Assembly: GCF_006228125.1 (NCBI RefSeq)
Contig: NZ_VDFY01000190.1
Span: 22,591 to 86,590 of the forward strand
DNA from: Micromonospora orduensis
GTDB taxonomy: Bacteria; Actinomycetota; Actinomycetes; Mycobacteriales; Micromonosporaceae
DNA: 64,000 nucleotides
Direction of reading: 5' to 3'
Shown piece after piece: positions 42,131 to 50,451 of the stretch. The stretch's first letter is position 1. Each line of letters opens with the position of its first letter. A program made the position numbers and the translations under genes. Under the pieces are notes generated by a model. That model had not been told where the DNA came from. It saw only the letters and a list, made by a program, of their open reading frames with translations, and ran no database searches.

Positions 42131-42142
42131 CGGATTGTCGGC

Positions 42143-43093
42143 TCAGCGCAGGCGGGGCAGGACCTCGCGCTGGTAGAGGTCGAACAGGCCCTGGTAATGG
42201 GGGCCGGTGTTGGCCACGTACACCTCGTCGAAGCCGGCCTTGGCGTACCGGTCGATCATCTCCAGGTGCGCGTCGGCGCTGTTGCCGCAGACGAACGCCT
42301 CCTTCATCATCTCCGGCTTGACCAGCTCGCTGGCCTGCTCGAAGTGCCGCGGCGAGGGCAGCACCTGGGACAGCTCACCGGGCACCCCGGCGTTGGGCCA
42401 CCGTTCGTACGCGATCCGCACGCCCTCGTCCTCACTGTCCGCATATGCCGCCTTGAAGCCGCCCTGACACGGCTTGTCTCCGCCGCCGTTCTCCCGGAAC
42501 CGGCGGACCATGTCGCTGTCCGGCATGGTGCTCACGTACCCGTCTCCGATGCGGGCGGCCAGGTCGATGGCCTTGGGGCCGAACCCGGAGACGTAGATCG
42601 GCGGGGGAGTGTCGGGCAGCGTGTAGATCCGGGCGTGTTCGACTGTGTAGTGCTTGCCGTGGTGGTTGACGAACCCGCCCTTCCACAGCTCGCGCAGCAC
42701 CTCGACGGCCTCCTCGAGCAACTCCAGCCGGACGTCGGCCTGCGGCCAGGCGTCGCCGAAGATGTGTTCGTTGAGCGCCTCGCCGGTGCCGACGCCGAGG
42801 ACGAACCGTCCGCCGTGCAGCACCGCGCTTGTCGCCGCCGCCTGCGCGATCACCGCCGGGTGGATCCGCACGGTCGGGCAGGTCACGGCGGTGGTCACCG
42901 GCAGCGAACAGACCTGGCTCAACGCGCCGATCATCGACCAGACGAACGGGCTCTGCCCCTGGGCGTCCAGCCAGGGGTGATAGTGGTCGGAGATCCACAG
43001 CGCCTCGAAGCCGGCCTGTTCGGCGCCGCGCGCCTGCTCCAGCAACTCCTCCGGCGTGTACTCCTCACTGGACAGGAAGTAACCGATCTTCAT
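42143..43093 (-). CDS. F420-dependent LLM-class oxidoreductase (FGD-like)
   Basis: A 316-residue TIM-barrel luciferase-like protein. It starts MKIGYFLSSEEYTPEELLEQ, followed by ARGAEQAGFEALWISDHYHP; these match the F420-dependent glucose-6-phosphate-dehydrogenase-like subgroup. Further blocks are LGVGTGEALNEHIFGDAWPQ and PPPIYVSGFGPKAIDLAARI. It likely uses deazaflavin F420 as hydride carrier in the cytosol; the substrate need not be glucose 6-phosphate. GAAGGGGA precedes ATG 43093. A single-gene unit with its own terminator. Confidence 0.93.
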   Translation of the reverse strand: MKIGYFLSSEEYTPEELLEQARGAEQAGFEALWISDHYHPWLDAQGQSPFVWSMIGALSQVCSLPVTTAVTCPTVRIHPAVIAQAAATSAVLHGGRFVLGVGTGEALNEHIFGDAWPQADVRLELLEEAVEVLRELWKGGFVNHHGKHYTVEHARIYTLPDTPPPIYVSGFGPKAIDLAARIGDGYVSTMPDSDMVRRFRENGGGDKPCQGGFKAAYADSEDEGVRIAYERWPNAGVPGELSQVLPSPRHFEQASELVKPEMMKEAFVCGNSADAHLEMIDRYAKAGFDEVYVANTGPHYQGLFDLYQREVLPRLR

Positions 43094-43182
43094 GGTGTCC
43101 CCTTCGGCGCGCGTACCTGCTGATGGGGAAGCGGTACCCCGGCGGCCTCCGGTCACACCGGTTTCCGGCGCCGGCGCCGGTC

Positions 43183-43308
43183 TCAGCGTCGGCCGAACAT
43201 CGCTCGGATCGCGGCGAGCAGCAGCAGGGCGCCGACGACGAGGCCGAGCAGGCGTACGCCGGGGATGTCGGCCGGGCTCGTCGCGTCGGCAAGCAGGGCG
43301 GGATCCAT
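43183..43308 (-). CDS. 41-residue single-span membrane protein
   Basis: A small gene found by translating the minus strand upstream of the LLM gene. The polar N-terminus DPALLADATSPADIPG is followed by one membrane span (VRLLGLVVGALLLLAAIRAM) and a basic end, FGRR. GGGAGAG lies about eight bases before the ATG at 43308. The hydrophobic stretch in-frame with a good start site argues against chance. It lies 89 bases upstream of the LLM gene on the same strand and could be co-transcribed. No family recognised. Confidence 0.62.
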   Translation of the reverse strand: MDPALLADATSPADIPGVRLLGLVVGALLLLAAIRAMFGRR

Positions 43309-43523
43309 TCCCGAACTCTCCCCGGGACCGCGCCGCCGGGCAACTGTAAGGTTTATTGACTATTGAATCGCTCGGTGTGACCATGGCAGCACCGCCTGCC
43401 CGGGCGGTGCGCCGAGGGCGCGCGAGAGATGGGGTACGGGGGCCGCATGAGCGAGCGCAACCAGCGGGTCGGCGGGAACGCGTCGACGCCGGGAACCGAC
43501 GCCCAGCACCGCGAGGGGATCGC

Positions 43524-45011
43524 GTGACCGCGCCGGCCGGGCACCTGCCGGCGCTCGCCGCCGCCGTCCTGCAACCCGGGTTCGTCGGCACCACCCCGCC
43601 GCCGTGGGTCTGCCGCTGGCTCGGTGAAGGGCTCGGCTCGGTGGTCCTGTTCGCCCGCAACATCGTCGACCCCGCGCAGGTGGCGGCCCTCACGGCCACG
43701 CTGCGCGCGGAACGTCCGGACGTCATCGTGGCGATCGACGAGGAGGCCGGCGACGTCACCCGCATCGAGTCCGGCCGGGGCAGCTCCCGGCCCGGCAACT
43801 TCGCCCTCGGCGCGGTCGACGACCCGGCGCTGACCGAGGCGGTCGCCCGGGACCTCGGCATCGAACTGGCCGCCGCCGGGGTCACCCTCGACTACGCCCC
43901 GGACGCCGACGTCAACTCCAACCCGGACAACCCGGTGATCGGCGTGCGCTCCTTCGGAGCCGACCCGGCGCTGGTCGCCCGGCACACCGCCGCCTGGGTC
44001 CGCGGGCTCCAGGCCGGCGGGGTCGCCGCCTGTGCCAAACACTTCCCCGGCCACGGCGACACCCGGGTCGACTCCCACCACGACCTCCCCCGCATCACCG
44101 CCGGCCGGGACCGGCTCGACGCCTGCGAGCTGGCCCCGTTCCGGGCCGCCGTGGCCGCCGGGGTGCAGGCGATGATGACCGGCCACCTGCTGGTCCCCGC
44201 CCTGGACCCGGAGCTGCCGGCCACCCTGAGCCAGCGCATCCTGGGCGGGCTGCTCCGCGACGAGCTGGGCTTCTCCGGTGTGGTCGTCACCGACGCGGTG
44301 GAGATGCGCGCCGTCGCCGACCGGTACGGCTTCGCCGGAGCGGCCGTCCGCGCGCTCGCCGCTGGCGCCGACGCCATCTGCGTCGGCGGCGAACGCGCCG
44401 GCGAGCGGGACGCCCGCGAGCTGCGCGACGCCATCGTGGCCGCCGTGGTCTCCGGTGAGCTGCCCGAGGAACGCCTCGCCGAGGCCGCCAAGCGGGTCGG
44501 TCAGCTCGCCGCCTGGACGGTCGCCGCCCGCACCGCCCCGACGACCGGGGTGCGCGACGTCACCGACGTCGGGCTCGTCGCCGCCCGACGCGCCGTTCGG
44601 GTCACCACGCGACCGGGGCCGGCCGTGCTGCCGCTGACCCGCCCCGCGTACGTGGTCGAGTTCGAGCCGCCGCGCAACATCGCCATCGGCGCCGAGACCC
44701 CGTGGGGCATCGGGGAGCCGCTGGGTGAGCTGCTGCCCGGCACCGACACGGTCCGCTACGCCGACCCGGACGTGCCGGCCGACCCGGGCGCCCCGGCGGG
44801 TGGGCGTCCCCTGGTGCTTGTGGTCCGCGACCTGCACCGGCACGAGTGGATGCGTGACGCCGTACGGCGGGCGGTCGCGGCCCGTCCGGACGCGGTCGTC
44901 GTCGAGCTGGGCGTACCCGAGCTGGTCACCGGGGCGGTGCACCTGGCCACCCACGGCGCCACCCGGGCCAGTGGGCGGGCAGCCGCCGAGGCGCTGACCG
45001 GCCGGACCTAG
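43524..45011 (+). CDS. Glycoside hydrolase family 3 (beta-N-acetylhexosaminidase, NagZ-like)
   Basis: A 495-residue GH3 enzyme. The catalytic barrel has VVLFARNIVDPAQVAALTAT, IDEEAGDVTR, NSNPDNPVIGVRSFGADPAL, and the NagZ-type loop KHFPGHGDTRVDSHHDLPRI, which provides the His-Asp acid/base pair. The nucleophile Asp lies in VVVTDAVEMRAV. A C-terminal alpha/beta domain of about 150 residues follows. Relatives remove beta-GlcNAc from peptidoglycan fragments. No signal peptide, so cytosolic. GTG 43524 with GAGGGG is preferred; the longer frame start at 43356 lacks domain content. The stop shares CTAG with the convergent GNAT gene. Confidence 0.9.
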   Translation: MTAPAGHLPALAAAVLQPGFVGTTPPPWVCRWLGEGLGSVVLFARNIVDPAQVAALTATLRAERPDVIVAIDEEAGDVTRIESGRGSSRPGNFALGAVDDPALTEAVARDLGIELAAAGVTLDYAPDADVNSNPDNPVIGVRSFGADPALVARHTAAWVRGLQAGGVAACAKHFPGHGDTRVDSHHDLPRITAGRDRLDACELAPFRAAVAAGVQAMMTGHLLVPALDPELPATLSQRILGGLLRDELGFSGVVVTDAVEMRAVADRYGFAGAAVRALAAGADAICVGGERAGERDARELRDAIVAAVVSGELPEERLAEAAKRVGQLAAWTVAARTAPTTGVRDVTDVGLVAARRAVRVTTRPGPAVLPLTRPAYVVEFEPPRNIAIGAETPWGIGEPLGELLPGTDTVRYADPDVPADPGAPAGGRPLVLVVRDLHRHEWMRDAVRRAVAARPDAVVVELGVPELVTGAVHLATHGATRASGRAAAEALTGRT

Positions 45012-45295
45012 GCCTGCTCGACGACCAGGTCGGCGTACTCGGGGTGTCTGTCGACGAACGCGGCCACGAACGGGCACTGCGGCACCAGCCGGCCACCCCG
45101 GGCACGGATCTCGTCCAGGGCGCCCCGGACCAGCGCGCTGGCCACGCCCTTGCCCTGGAAGCCCGGGTCCACCTCGGTGTGGGTGAGGACCAGCACCTCC
45201 CCCCGGGGCACGTACGCGGTGAAACCGGCAAGCGCGTCGTCGACAAGGATCTCGAAGCGGTTCTTGGCGGGGTTGTCCTCGACCAGGGTGCTCAC
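45008..45295 (-). CDS. Small GNAT-like N-acetyltransferase (YjdJ type)
   Basis: A 95-residue protein of the short GNAT family (YjdJ/GCN5-related). It shows FEILVDDALAGFTAYVPRGE, then VLVLTHTEVDPGFQGKGVAS (the acetyl-CoA loop QGKGVA) and CPFVAAFVDRHPEYADLV at the end, a very typical C-terminus. The substrate is unknown. The GTG start overlaps the stop of the upstream PLP-enzyme gene by four bases, so it is translated with it. The stop codon shares CTAG with the GH3 stop. Confidence 0.9.
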   Translation of the reverse strand: MSTLVEDNPAKNRFEILVDDALAGFTAYVPRGEVLVLTHTEVDPGFQGKGVASALVRGALDEIRARGGRLVPQCPFVAAFVDRHPEYADLVVEQA

Positions 45296-46518
45296 CTGGC
45301 CATTCTCCCCTCCCGGTCGAGCACCGCGTCGAGTTCGGCGAGCAACCGGTCCACCTCGTCCGCGGTGTTGTAGTGGTAGATGCTGGCCCGCACCGCGCCG
45401 CCGCTGTCGCGCAGACCCATCAGCTGGAAGTACTCGTAGGCGTAGTAGTCGCCGGCCGAGAGGCAGAAACCGGCCGCGCCCAACGCCTCCTGGGTGGCCG
45501 CCGGAGACATCCCGGCGACCCGGAACGACACCGTCGGGCAGCGCCGCGCCGGCGAGCCGTACACGGTGATCGCCGGCCGCTGTGCCAGCCCGGCGAGCAG
45601 CCGCTCCAGCAGTGCCTCCTCGTGCGCCTGGGCGGCGGCCAGACCGGCGCGCAGCCGTGCCCGGCGGTCGCCGACCGCGTCCGGGTCCAGCCCGGCCAGG
45701 TGGTCCACGGCCGCGGTGACGCCGGCCAGCAGCGGGAAGCTCGGGGTGCCGTACTCGAACCGGTCCGGCACCGCGTCGGACGACGGCAGCAGCTTCGCCG
45801 GGCGCAGCGCCTCCCAGTGGGCCGGGTCGGCCACCATCGCCGCCAGGTGCGGCCCGGACCACTTGTAGGCGCTGGTGACCAGCACGTCGGCGCCGAGCGA
45901 GGCCAGCTCGGTCGGTCCGTGCGGCACCGAGTGGACCCCGTCGACGCTGACCAGCGCGCCGACCGCGTGCGCGATCTTGGCGATCCCCGGCACGTCCGGC
46001 ACGGTGCCGATGGCATTGCTGCCGGCGGTCACCGCCACCAGCCGGGTCCGCTCGCCGACCAGGTCGGCGTACTGCGCGGCGGGCAGCTCGCCGGTGTCCC
46101 GGTCGACCTCGGCCCAGCGCACGGTCGCGCCGGCCGCCTCGGCCGCCTGCACCCACGGCCGCACGTTGGCGTCGTGGTCGAGCCGGGACACGACCACCTC
46201 GTCGCCCGGCCGCCAGGTCGCGCCGAGCGTGCGGGCCAGGGTGTACGTCAGCGCGGTGGCGCTCGGACCGAGCACCACCCCGGCCGGGTCGGCGTCGAGC
46301 AGGTCGGCCACCGCCGAGCGGGCCTCGGCGACCAGCTCCAACGATCGGCGACCCGGTACGAAGGCGGCGCTGCGGTTGCCCACCGCGCTGCGCATGGCGT
46401 CGGCGACCGCGTCGATCACACCGGCCGCGGGCTGGGTGCCCCCGGCACCGTCGAAGTGGACGAAGCCCTCGGTCAGGGCGGGGTAGGCGGCCCGGGTGCG
46501 GGCGATGTCGAAGGGCAT
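45292..46518 (-). CDS. Cysteine-desulfurase-like PLP enzyme (aminotransferase class V)
   Basis: A 408-residue fold-type I PLP enzyme. FVHFDGAGGTQPAAGVIDAV, LDHDANVRPW, VDGVHSVPHG (Asp of the pyridine ring) and the internal-aldimine Lys in VTSAYKWSGPH mark the class V (SufS/NifS-like) fold. The desulfurase catalytic Cys loop (usually R-x-G-x-x-C) is not found; the C-terminus instead has LSAGDYYAYEYFQLMG and ends YHYNTADEVDRLLAELD. This fits the SufS-like subgroup of uncertain function (recalled as TIGR01976). It may act as an aminotransferase or lyase. ATG 46518 is the start; its stop overlaps the small GNAT gene. Confidence 0.9.
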   Translation of the reverse strand: MPFDIARTRAAYPALTEGFVHFDGAGGTQPAAGVIDAVADAMRSAVGNRSAAFVPGRRSLELVAEARSAVADLLDADPAGVVLGPSATALTYTLARTLGATWRPGDEVVVSRLDHDANVRPWVQAAEAAGATVRWAEVDRDTGELPAAQYADLVGERTRLVAVTAGSNAIGTVPDVPGIAKIAHAVGALVSVDGVHSVPHGPTELASLGADVLVTSAYKWSGPHLAAMVADPAHWEALRPAKLLPSSDAVPDRFEYGTPSFPLLAGVTAAVDHLAGLDPDAVGDRRARLRAGLAAAQAHEEALLERLLAGLAQRPAITVYGSPARRCPTVSFRVAGMSPAATQEALGAAGFCLSAGDYYAYEYFQLMGLRDSGGAVRASIYHYNTADEVDRLLAELDAVLDREGRMAR

Positions 46519-46614
46519 GTCCCGGACCCTAGCCGGTGCTCCTGGCGCCCGGTCGGCCGCCAGGTGATCATCATCGTGGAGGGGGCGTCGCCGACGTCTC
46601 GTACTCTTGGCGAG

Positions 46615-46980
46615 GTGACGAACCGACCCGCCACCATGTCCCTTCCCCCCGTCCGCCGCGCCGCCGGTCTGTTCGCCGGTCTGGCGCTCGGGCTCGCCGT
46701 GCTCGCCGGCTGCAGCTCCCAGGGCGCCTCCACCGACTGCGGGCTGGACGCCTGCACGGTCACCTTCGAGCGGGGTGTCGACGCGAGCGCCACCATCCTC
46801 GGCGTCGAGGCCAAGCTGGTCGGCGCCGAGGGCGACCAGGTGACCGTCGAGGTCGCCGGCGAGCAGTTGACCCTCACCACCGGGCAGCAGGCCACCGAGG
46901 CCGGCGGCTTCGCGGTGACCCTGGACAGCGTCACCGACCAGCAGGTCAAGGTTCGCGTTTCGCGCAATCCGGGCAACTGA
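46615..46980 (+). CDS. Small secreted lipoprotein
   Basis: About 121 residues with a signal peptide ending in the lipobox LAVLAGC|SS, so the mature protein should be lipid-anchored on the outer face of the membrane. The mature part has two cysteines in STDCGLDACTVTFERGVDAS, likely disulfide-bonded, followed by a beta-rich domain (ILGVEAKLVGAEGDQVTVEV, GGFAVTLDSVTDQQVKVRVS). No known family. GTG 46615 could be leaderless after a TACTCT box at about 46601; ATG 46636 is equally plausible. Divergent from the PLP enzyme gene. Confidence 0.8.
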   Translation: MTNRPATMSLPPVRRAAGLFAGLALGLAVLAGCSSQGASTDCGLDACTVTFERGVDASATILGVEAKLVGAEGDQVTVEVAGEQLTLTTGQQATEAGGFAVTLDSVTDQQVKVRVSRNPGN

Positions 46981-47039
46981 CCGCTCCGGGCGGCGGTGGC
47001 CGACGTTTGGGAATCCCCGAAATCGGAGATTGTGGCGCC

Positions 47040-47861
47040 ATGTCACTTACCCGTAACGCCGAAGCCACCGCCTCCCGTACGGCGGACAGCCGGTGGCTGG
47101 AAATCCTCGCCCGGGCCGGCTTCATCGGCTACGGCATCGTCCACCTGCTCTTCGCCTGGCTGGCGTTGCAGATCGCGTTCGGCAGGTCGTCCGCCGACGG
47201 CGACCAGTCCGGCGCGCTGCGTACCCTCTCCGAACAGCCCCTCGGCAAGTTCCTCGTCATTGCCACCGCGGTGGGCCTGCTCGCCATGGCGATCTGGCAG
47301 GGGCTGGAGGCGGCGGTCGGGCACCGCGCCGAGCGGGGCAAGGAGCGGGTCATGGAGCGGCTCGCCTCGGTCGGTCGGACCATCGTCTACCTCTACTTCG
47401 CCTGGACCGCGTTCAAGGTCTTCAGAGACGCCGGGTCGAACAGCGCCGACAAGCAGGAGGCGCTCACCGGAAAGCTGATGACCTCCACCGGTGGCCGCTG
47501 GCTGGTCGGCCTGGCCGGGCTGGTGCTCGCCGCGATCGGCATCGGCCTGGTGATCTACGGGGTGCTCAAGAAGTTCGAAAAGCACCTCAAGACCGGCGAG
47601 ATGAGCCCGAAGACCCGCCAGTTGGCCCGCCGCCTCGGCATCGCCGGCTACGCCGCCAAGGGCGTCGCGTACGGCATCGCCGGTCTGCTGGTCATCGTGG
47701 CGGCGGTGAACTACGACCCGGAGAAGGCCCGGGGTCTGGACGCCGCGCTGCACACGCTGCAGGAGCAGTCGTACGGCACGTTCCTGCTGACCCTGGTCGC
47801 CCTGGGCATCGCCGCCTTCGGCGTCTACTGCTTCCTCCAGTCCCGGTACCGCAAGGTCTGA
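47040..47861 (+). CDS. DUF1206 membrane protein
   Basis: A 273-residue membrane protein with three repeats of two helices, the DUF1206 layout. Each repeat starts with a conserved ARAGFIGYGIVHLLFAWLAL-type segment; the second and third are ASVGRTIVYLYFAWTAFKVF and GIAGYAAKGVAYGIAGLLVI. The third is followed by a typical LDAALHTLQEQSYGTFLLTL. The function of DUF1206 is unknown. It follows the lipoprotein by 59 bases and precedes an MscS channel gene by 82 bases on the same strand, suggesting a shared envelope or osmotic context. ATG 47040 is preceded by only a weak ribosome site. Confidence 0.9.
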   Translation: MSLTRNAEATASRTADSRWLEILARAGFIGYGIVHLLFAWLALQIAFGRSSADGDQSGALRTLSEQPLGKFLVIATAVGLLAMAIWQGLEAAVGHRAERGKERVMERLASVGRTIVYLYFAWTAFKVFRDAGSNSADKQEALTGKLMTSTGGRWLVGLAGLVLAAIGIGLVIYGVLKKFEKHLKTGEMSPKTRQLARRLGIAGYAAKGVAYGIAGLLVIVAAVNYDPEKARGLDAALHTLQEQSYGTFLLTLVALGIAAFGVYCFLQSRYRKV

Positions 47862-47943
47862 GCTGGTCGATTCCGGGGACGTCGGGCACTATTGGGCTTT
47901 TGCCCGAAGCGCCGACGTCTGCTCGAAGGGAAGCACCGAACCC

Positions 47944-49146
47944 GTGCAGAGTTATCTCACGACGGCCGTCGCCGCGCTCGCCGCAGCGGCGGTCGCCCTT
48001 TTCCTGGTCGAGGTCGTCCATCGGCTCACCCGGCGGTTCGGCCGTCGGTCGCAGCTGTTGACCGAGCTGACCGATCACGCGCACCGCCCGTTCCAGGTCG
48101 CCGGGACGGTCCTGGCCGTGCAGTTCGCCGTCCGGTTCAGCACCGGGTACGCCGTCGGCGAGCACTGGCGGCAGCTGCTGCTGCACCTGCTCGTCCTCGG
48201 CGTGATCGCCACCGCCGCCTGGCTGGTCGCGTCGCTGCTGGTCGTGGTGGAGGACACCGCGCTGGCCCGCTTCCGCGTCGACGTACCGGACAACCGGCAC
48301 GCCCGGCGCGTCCGTACCCAGGTGGTGATGCTGCGCCGACTCACCATCGCGGTGATCGTCATCCTGACCGTCGGCGTGATGCTCATGACGTTCCCGAGCG
48401 TGCGCGGCATCGGCGCCGGTGTGCTGACCTCTGCCGGTGTGGTCGGTGTGGTGGCCGCCCTGGCCGCGCAGAGCCTGCTCGGCAACGTCTTCGCCGGCCT
48501 CCAGCTCGCCTTCAGCGACGCCGTCCGCCTCGACGACGTCGTGGTCGTCGAGGGGGAGTGGGGCCGCATCGAGGAGCTGACCCTCAGCTACGTGGTGGTG
48601 CAGATCTGGGACGACCGGCGGCTGATCCTGCCCACCTCGTACTTCACCAGCAAGCCCTTCCAGAACTGGACCCGCACCGAGGCGGCTGTGCTCGGCACCG
48701 CCGAGTTCGACGTCGACTGGGCCGTGCCGGTGCAGGCCATGCGGGAGGAGCTGCGCCGCCTGGTGGAGGGCACCGAGCTGTGGGACGGGCGGGTCTGCGT
48801 CCTGCAGGTCACCGACGCCACCGGCGGAACGGTCCGGGTACGCGCGCTGGTCAGCGCCGCCGACGCCGGCAGCCTGTGGGATCTGCGCTGTCTCGTCCGC
48901 GAACACCTGGTCGCCTGGATCCGGGACAACCGGCCCACCGCGATGCCCCGGATGCGTACCGAGCTGGGCGACGCCAGCAGTAACCTGCCGTGGCAGTGGG
49001 TGCAGCCCCGCCGGCCGGTGCGCCGCCCGGGCGGCACCGAGGCCCCCGACGACGCCCGCGTCTTCGGCGGCAGCGACGACGGCGACGCCCGCAGCGAGGC
49101 CTTCGTGGGCCCCGACGAAACCTCCTCCGCGTCCCTGCGCCCCTAA
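47944..49146 (+). CDS. MscS-family mechanosensitive ion channel
   Basis: A 400-residue channel of the MscS superfamily. Four membrane spans occupy residues 1-175, including the pore-lining helix near GVLTSAGVVGVVAALAAQSL and LGNVFAGLQLAFSDAVRLDD. The beta domain follows with VVVEGEWGRIEELTLSYVVV, and PTSYFTSKPFQNWTRTEAAV is the usual MscS beta-strand end. A long acidic, Pro-rich C-tail of about 60 residues is unstructured. Such channels open under membrane tension to release solutes. GTG 47944 begins the gene. It lies between DUF1206 and the holin-like operon. Confidence 0.93.
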   Translation: MQSYLTTAVAALAAAAVALFLVEVVHRLTRRFGRRSQLLTELTDHAHRPFQVAGTVLAVQFAVRFSTGYAVGEHWRQLLLHLLVLGVIATAAWLVASLLVVVEDTALARFRVDVPDNRHARRVRTQVVMLRRLTIAVIVILTVGVMLMTFPSVRGIGAGVLTSAGVVGVVAALAAQSLLGNVFAGLQLAFSDAVRLDDVVVVEGEWGRIEELTLSYVVVQIWDDRRLILPTSYFTSKPFQNWTRTEAAVLGTAEFDVDWAVPVQAMREELRRLVEGTELWDGRVCVLQVTDATGGTVRVRALVSAADAGSLWDLRCLVREHLVAWIRDNRPTAMPRMRTELGDASSNLPWQWVQPRRPVRRPGGTEAPDDARVFGGSDDGDARSEAFVGPDETSSASLRP

Positions 49147-49353
49147 CCCGCGCGAGTCGGGGCGGTTGAGAGGTTTGGGCCGGCTTGGGTGGGGGATCCG
49201 CTGCCGGACTTCTCTGTCGCGGGCGGCCGACGGGCGCCCGATTTCGGCGGCGCGGCGACCGGACGACAGGGACGGAGACCTGCTCGCCGCGCTTTAGGAT
49301 TGACGGGCGGCGACTCCGGGCATACAGCGCGGTGATGAGGAAAGGAGGACAGC

Positions 49354-49788
49354 ATGGCTGACGTGGCGAACGCCCGCACACCCCGCAACGGGAGCGAGCC
49401 CTCCACCGCCGAGCTGGTGCAGCGAGCCACCGAGCAGGTCTCCCGCCTCGTACGGGACGAACTGGCGCTGGCCCGGGCGGAGTTGACCCAGAAGGGCAAG
49501 CACGCCGGTATCGGGATCGGCCTGTTCGGCGGCGGCGGAGCGATGGCGTTCTACGGCCTGGGAGCACTTGTCGTCACGGCGATCCTGCTGCTCGACCTGG
49601 TGCTGCCCGCCTGGGCCGCCGCGCTGATCGTGGCGGTGGCGCTCTTCCTGGTCGCCGGCATCCTCGCCCTGGTGGGCAAGAAGCAGGTCAGCCGTGCCGT
49701 CCCACCGGTTCCGGCGGCAACGGTGCGTAGCCTGCGGGCCGACGTGGACACTGTGGCCGCCGCGGTGAAGGACAGGGGACGGGCATGA
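49354..49788 (+). CDS. Holin-like/DUF superfamily III phage-holin family membrane protein
   Basis: A 144-residue protein of the actinobacterial phage-holin-like family (Pfam name; usually chromosomal, not phage). An N-terminal amphipathic region (AELVQRATEQVSRLVRDELA) leads to two membrane spans, GIGLFGGGGAMAFYGLGALV and AALIVAVALFLVAGILALVG, and a charged C-tail. Not evidence of a prophage here; a membrane-stress or envelope role is more likely. ATG 49354 has a strong AGGAGGA site. It begins a three-gene operon with DUF3618 and DUF4235, all joined by overlaps. Confidence 0.9.
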   Translation: MADVANARTPRNGSEPSTAELVQRATEQVSRLVRDELALARAELTQKGKHAGIGIGLFGGGGAMAFYGLGALVVTAILLLDLVLPAWAAALIVAVALFLVAGILALVGKKQVSRAVPPVPAATVRSLRADVDTVAAAVKDRGRA

Positions 49789-50126
49789 CGGGTAACGGGA
49801 CCGGCGACACGGAGGCGCTCCGCGAGGAGATCCGTCGTACCCGGGTCGAGTTGGGCGAGACGATGGAGGCGCTGGCCGCCAAGGCCGACGTCAAGGCGCG
49901 CCTGAAGGAGTCCGCCGGGCAGGCACGGGAGCGGATGCGCGAGCAGGCGGCGCAGACCGTGGCCCGGGTCCGGGGGCAGGCCGTACGCCACGCCGAGGAC
50001 GTGCGGGCGCAGGCGTACGACAAGGGGGAGCTGGTCCGGCGGAATCCGGTGCCGTGGGCGACGGTGGCCGCCGGCGCGGTGGCCGCCGTGGTGTTGCTGA
50101 TGATCGTGCGGGGGAGGCGTAGGTGA
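49785..50126 (+). CDS. DUF3618 protein
   Basis: A 113-residue protein with the DUF3618 N-terminal motif: EALREEIRRTRVELGETMEA, LAAKADVKARLKE. A long coiled-coil helix (RERMREQAAQTVARVRGQAV) leads to one membrane span near the C-terminus (PWATVAAGAVAAVVLLMIV). Its topology suggests an N-inside single-span protein whose coiled coil interacts with partners. ATG overlaps the holin-like stop by ATGA, and its 3' end overlaps the DUF4235 start, so the three form one unit. No function is established. Confidence 0.92.
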   Translation: MTGNGTGDTEALREEIRRTRVELGETMEALAAKADVKARLKESAGQARERMREQAAQTVARVRGQAVRHAEDVRAQAYDKGELVRRNPVPWATVAAGAVAAVVLLMIVRGRRR

Positions 50127-50395
50127 GCAAGAGCATCGGCAGGGTCGCGTACCGGCCGGCCGGCATCCTGTTGGGTATCGCCGCGGGTACGGTGGCGGGC
50201 GCGATCTTCCGGCAGGTCTGGAAGGTCACCGCGGGCGACGGTGAGGCGCCCAGCGCCACCGACGAGGACCGCGGTTGGGGCGAGATCCTCGCCGCCGCGG
50301 CACTGCAGGGGGCCATCTTCGCGGTGGTCCGGGCTGCCGTGGACCGGGGTGGAGCGGTCGGCGTACGCCGGATGACCGGCCACTGGCCGGACTGA
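50123..50395 (+). CDS. DUF4235 protein
   Basis: A 90-residue protein with two weakly hydrophobic helices: YRPAGILLGIAAGTVAGAIF and EILAAAALQGAIFAVVRAAV. It matches DUF4235 (DxxRGWGEILAAAALQG), regularly found after DUF3618 in actinobacteria. Likely a small membrane partner of the operon. GTG overlaps the upstream stop by GTGA. A strong hairpin terminator follows 17 bases after its stop, closing the operon. Confidence 0.9.
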   Translation: MSKSIGRVAYRPAGILLGIAAGTVAGAIFRQVWKVTAGDGEAPSATDEDRGWGEILAAAALQGAIFAVVRAAVDRGGAVGVRRMTGHWPD

Positions 50396-50412
50396 CCAGA
50401 CACATCGACATC

Positions 50413-50444
50413 GGCCCCCTTCCCATATCGACGGGAAGGGTGCC
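50413..50444 (+). terminator. Hairpin terminator of holin-like/DUF3618/DUF4235 operon
   Basis: A 12-bp stem with one mismatch, whose core CCCTTCCC pairs with GGGAAGGG, around an 8-base loop; a short T-run follows. It begins 17 bases after the DUF4235 stop. Confidence 0.85.
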
Positions 50445-50451
50445 TTTCGCA

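Noticed and set aside
43356..43523. Longer N-terminus of the GH3 protein
   Set aside because: It is Arg-rich without domain or signal-peptide features; GTG 43524 has a ribosome site and begins where family similarity starts.
49354..49788. Prophage or holin-lysis cassette
   Set aside because: The holin-family name refers to a common chromosomal actinobacterial membrane protein. No endolysin, capsid or tail gene is nearby; the operon partners are DUF3618 and DUF4235.
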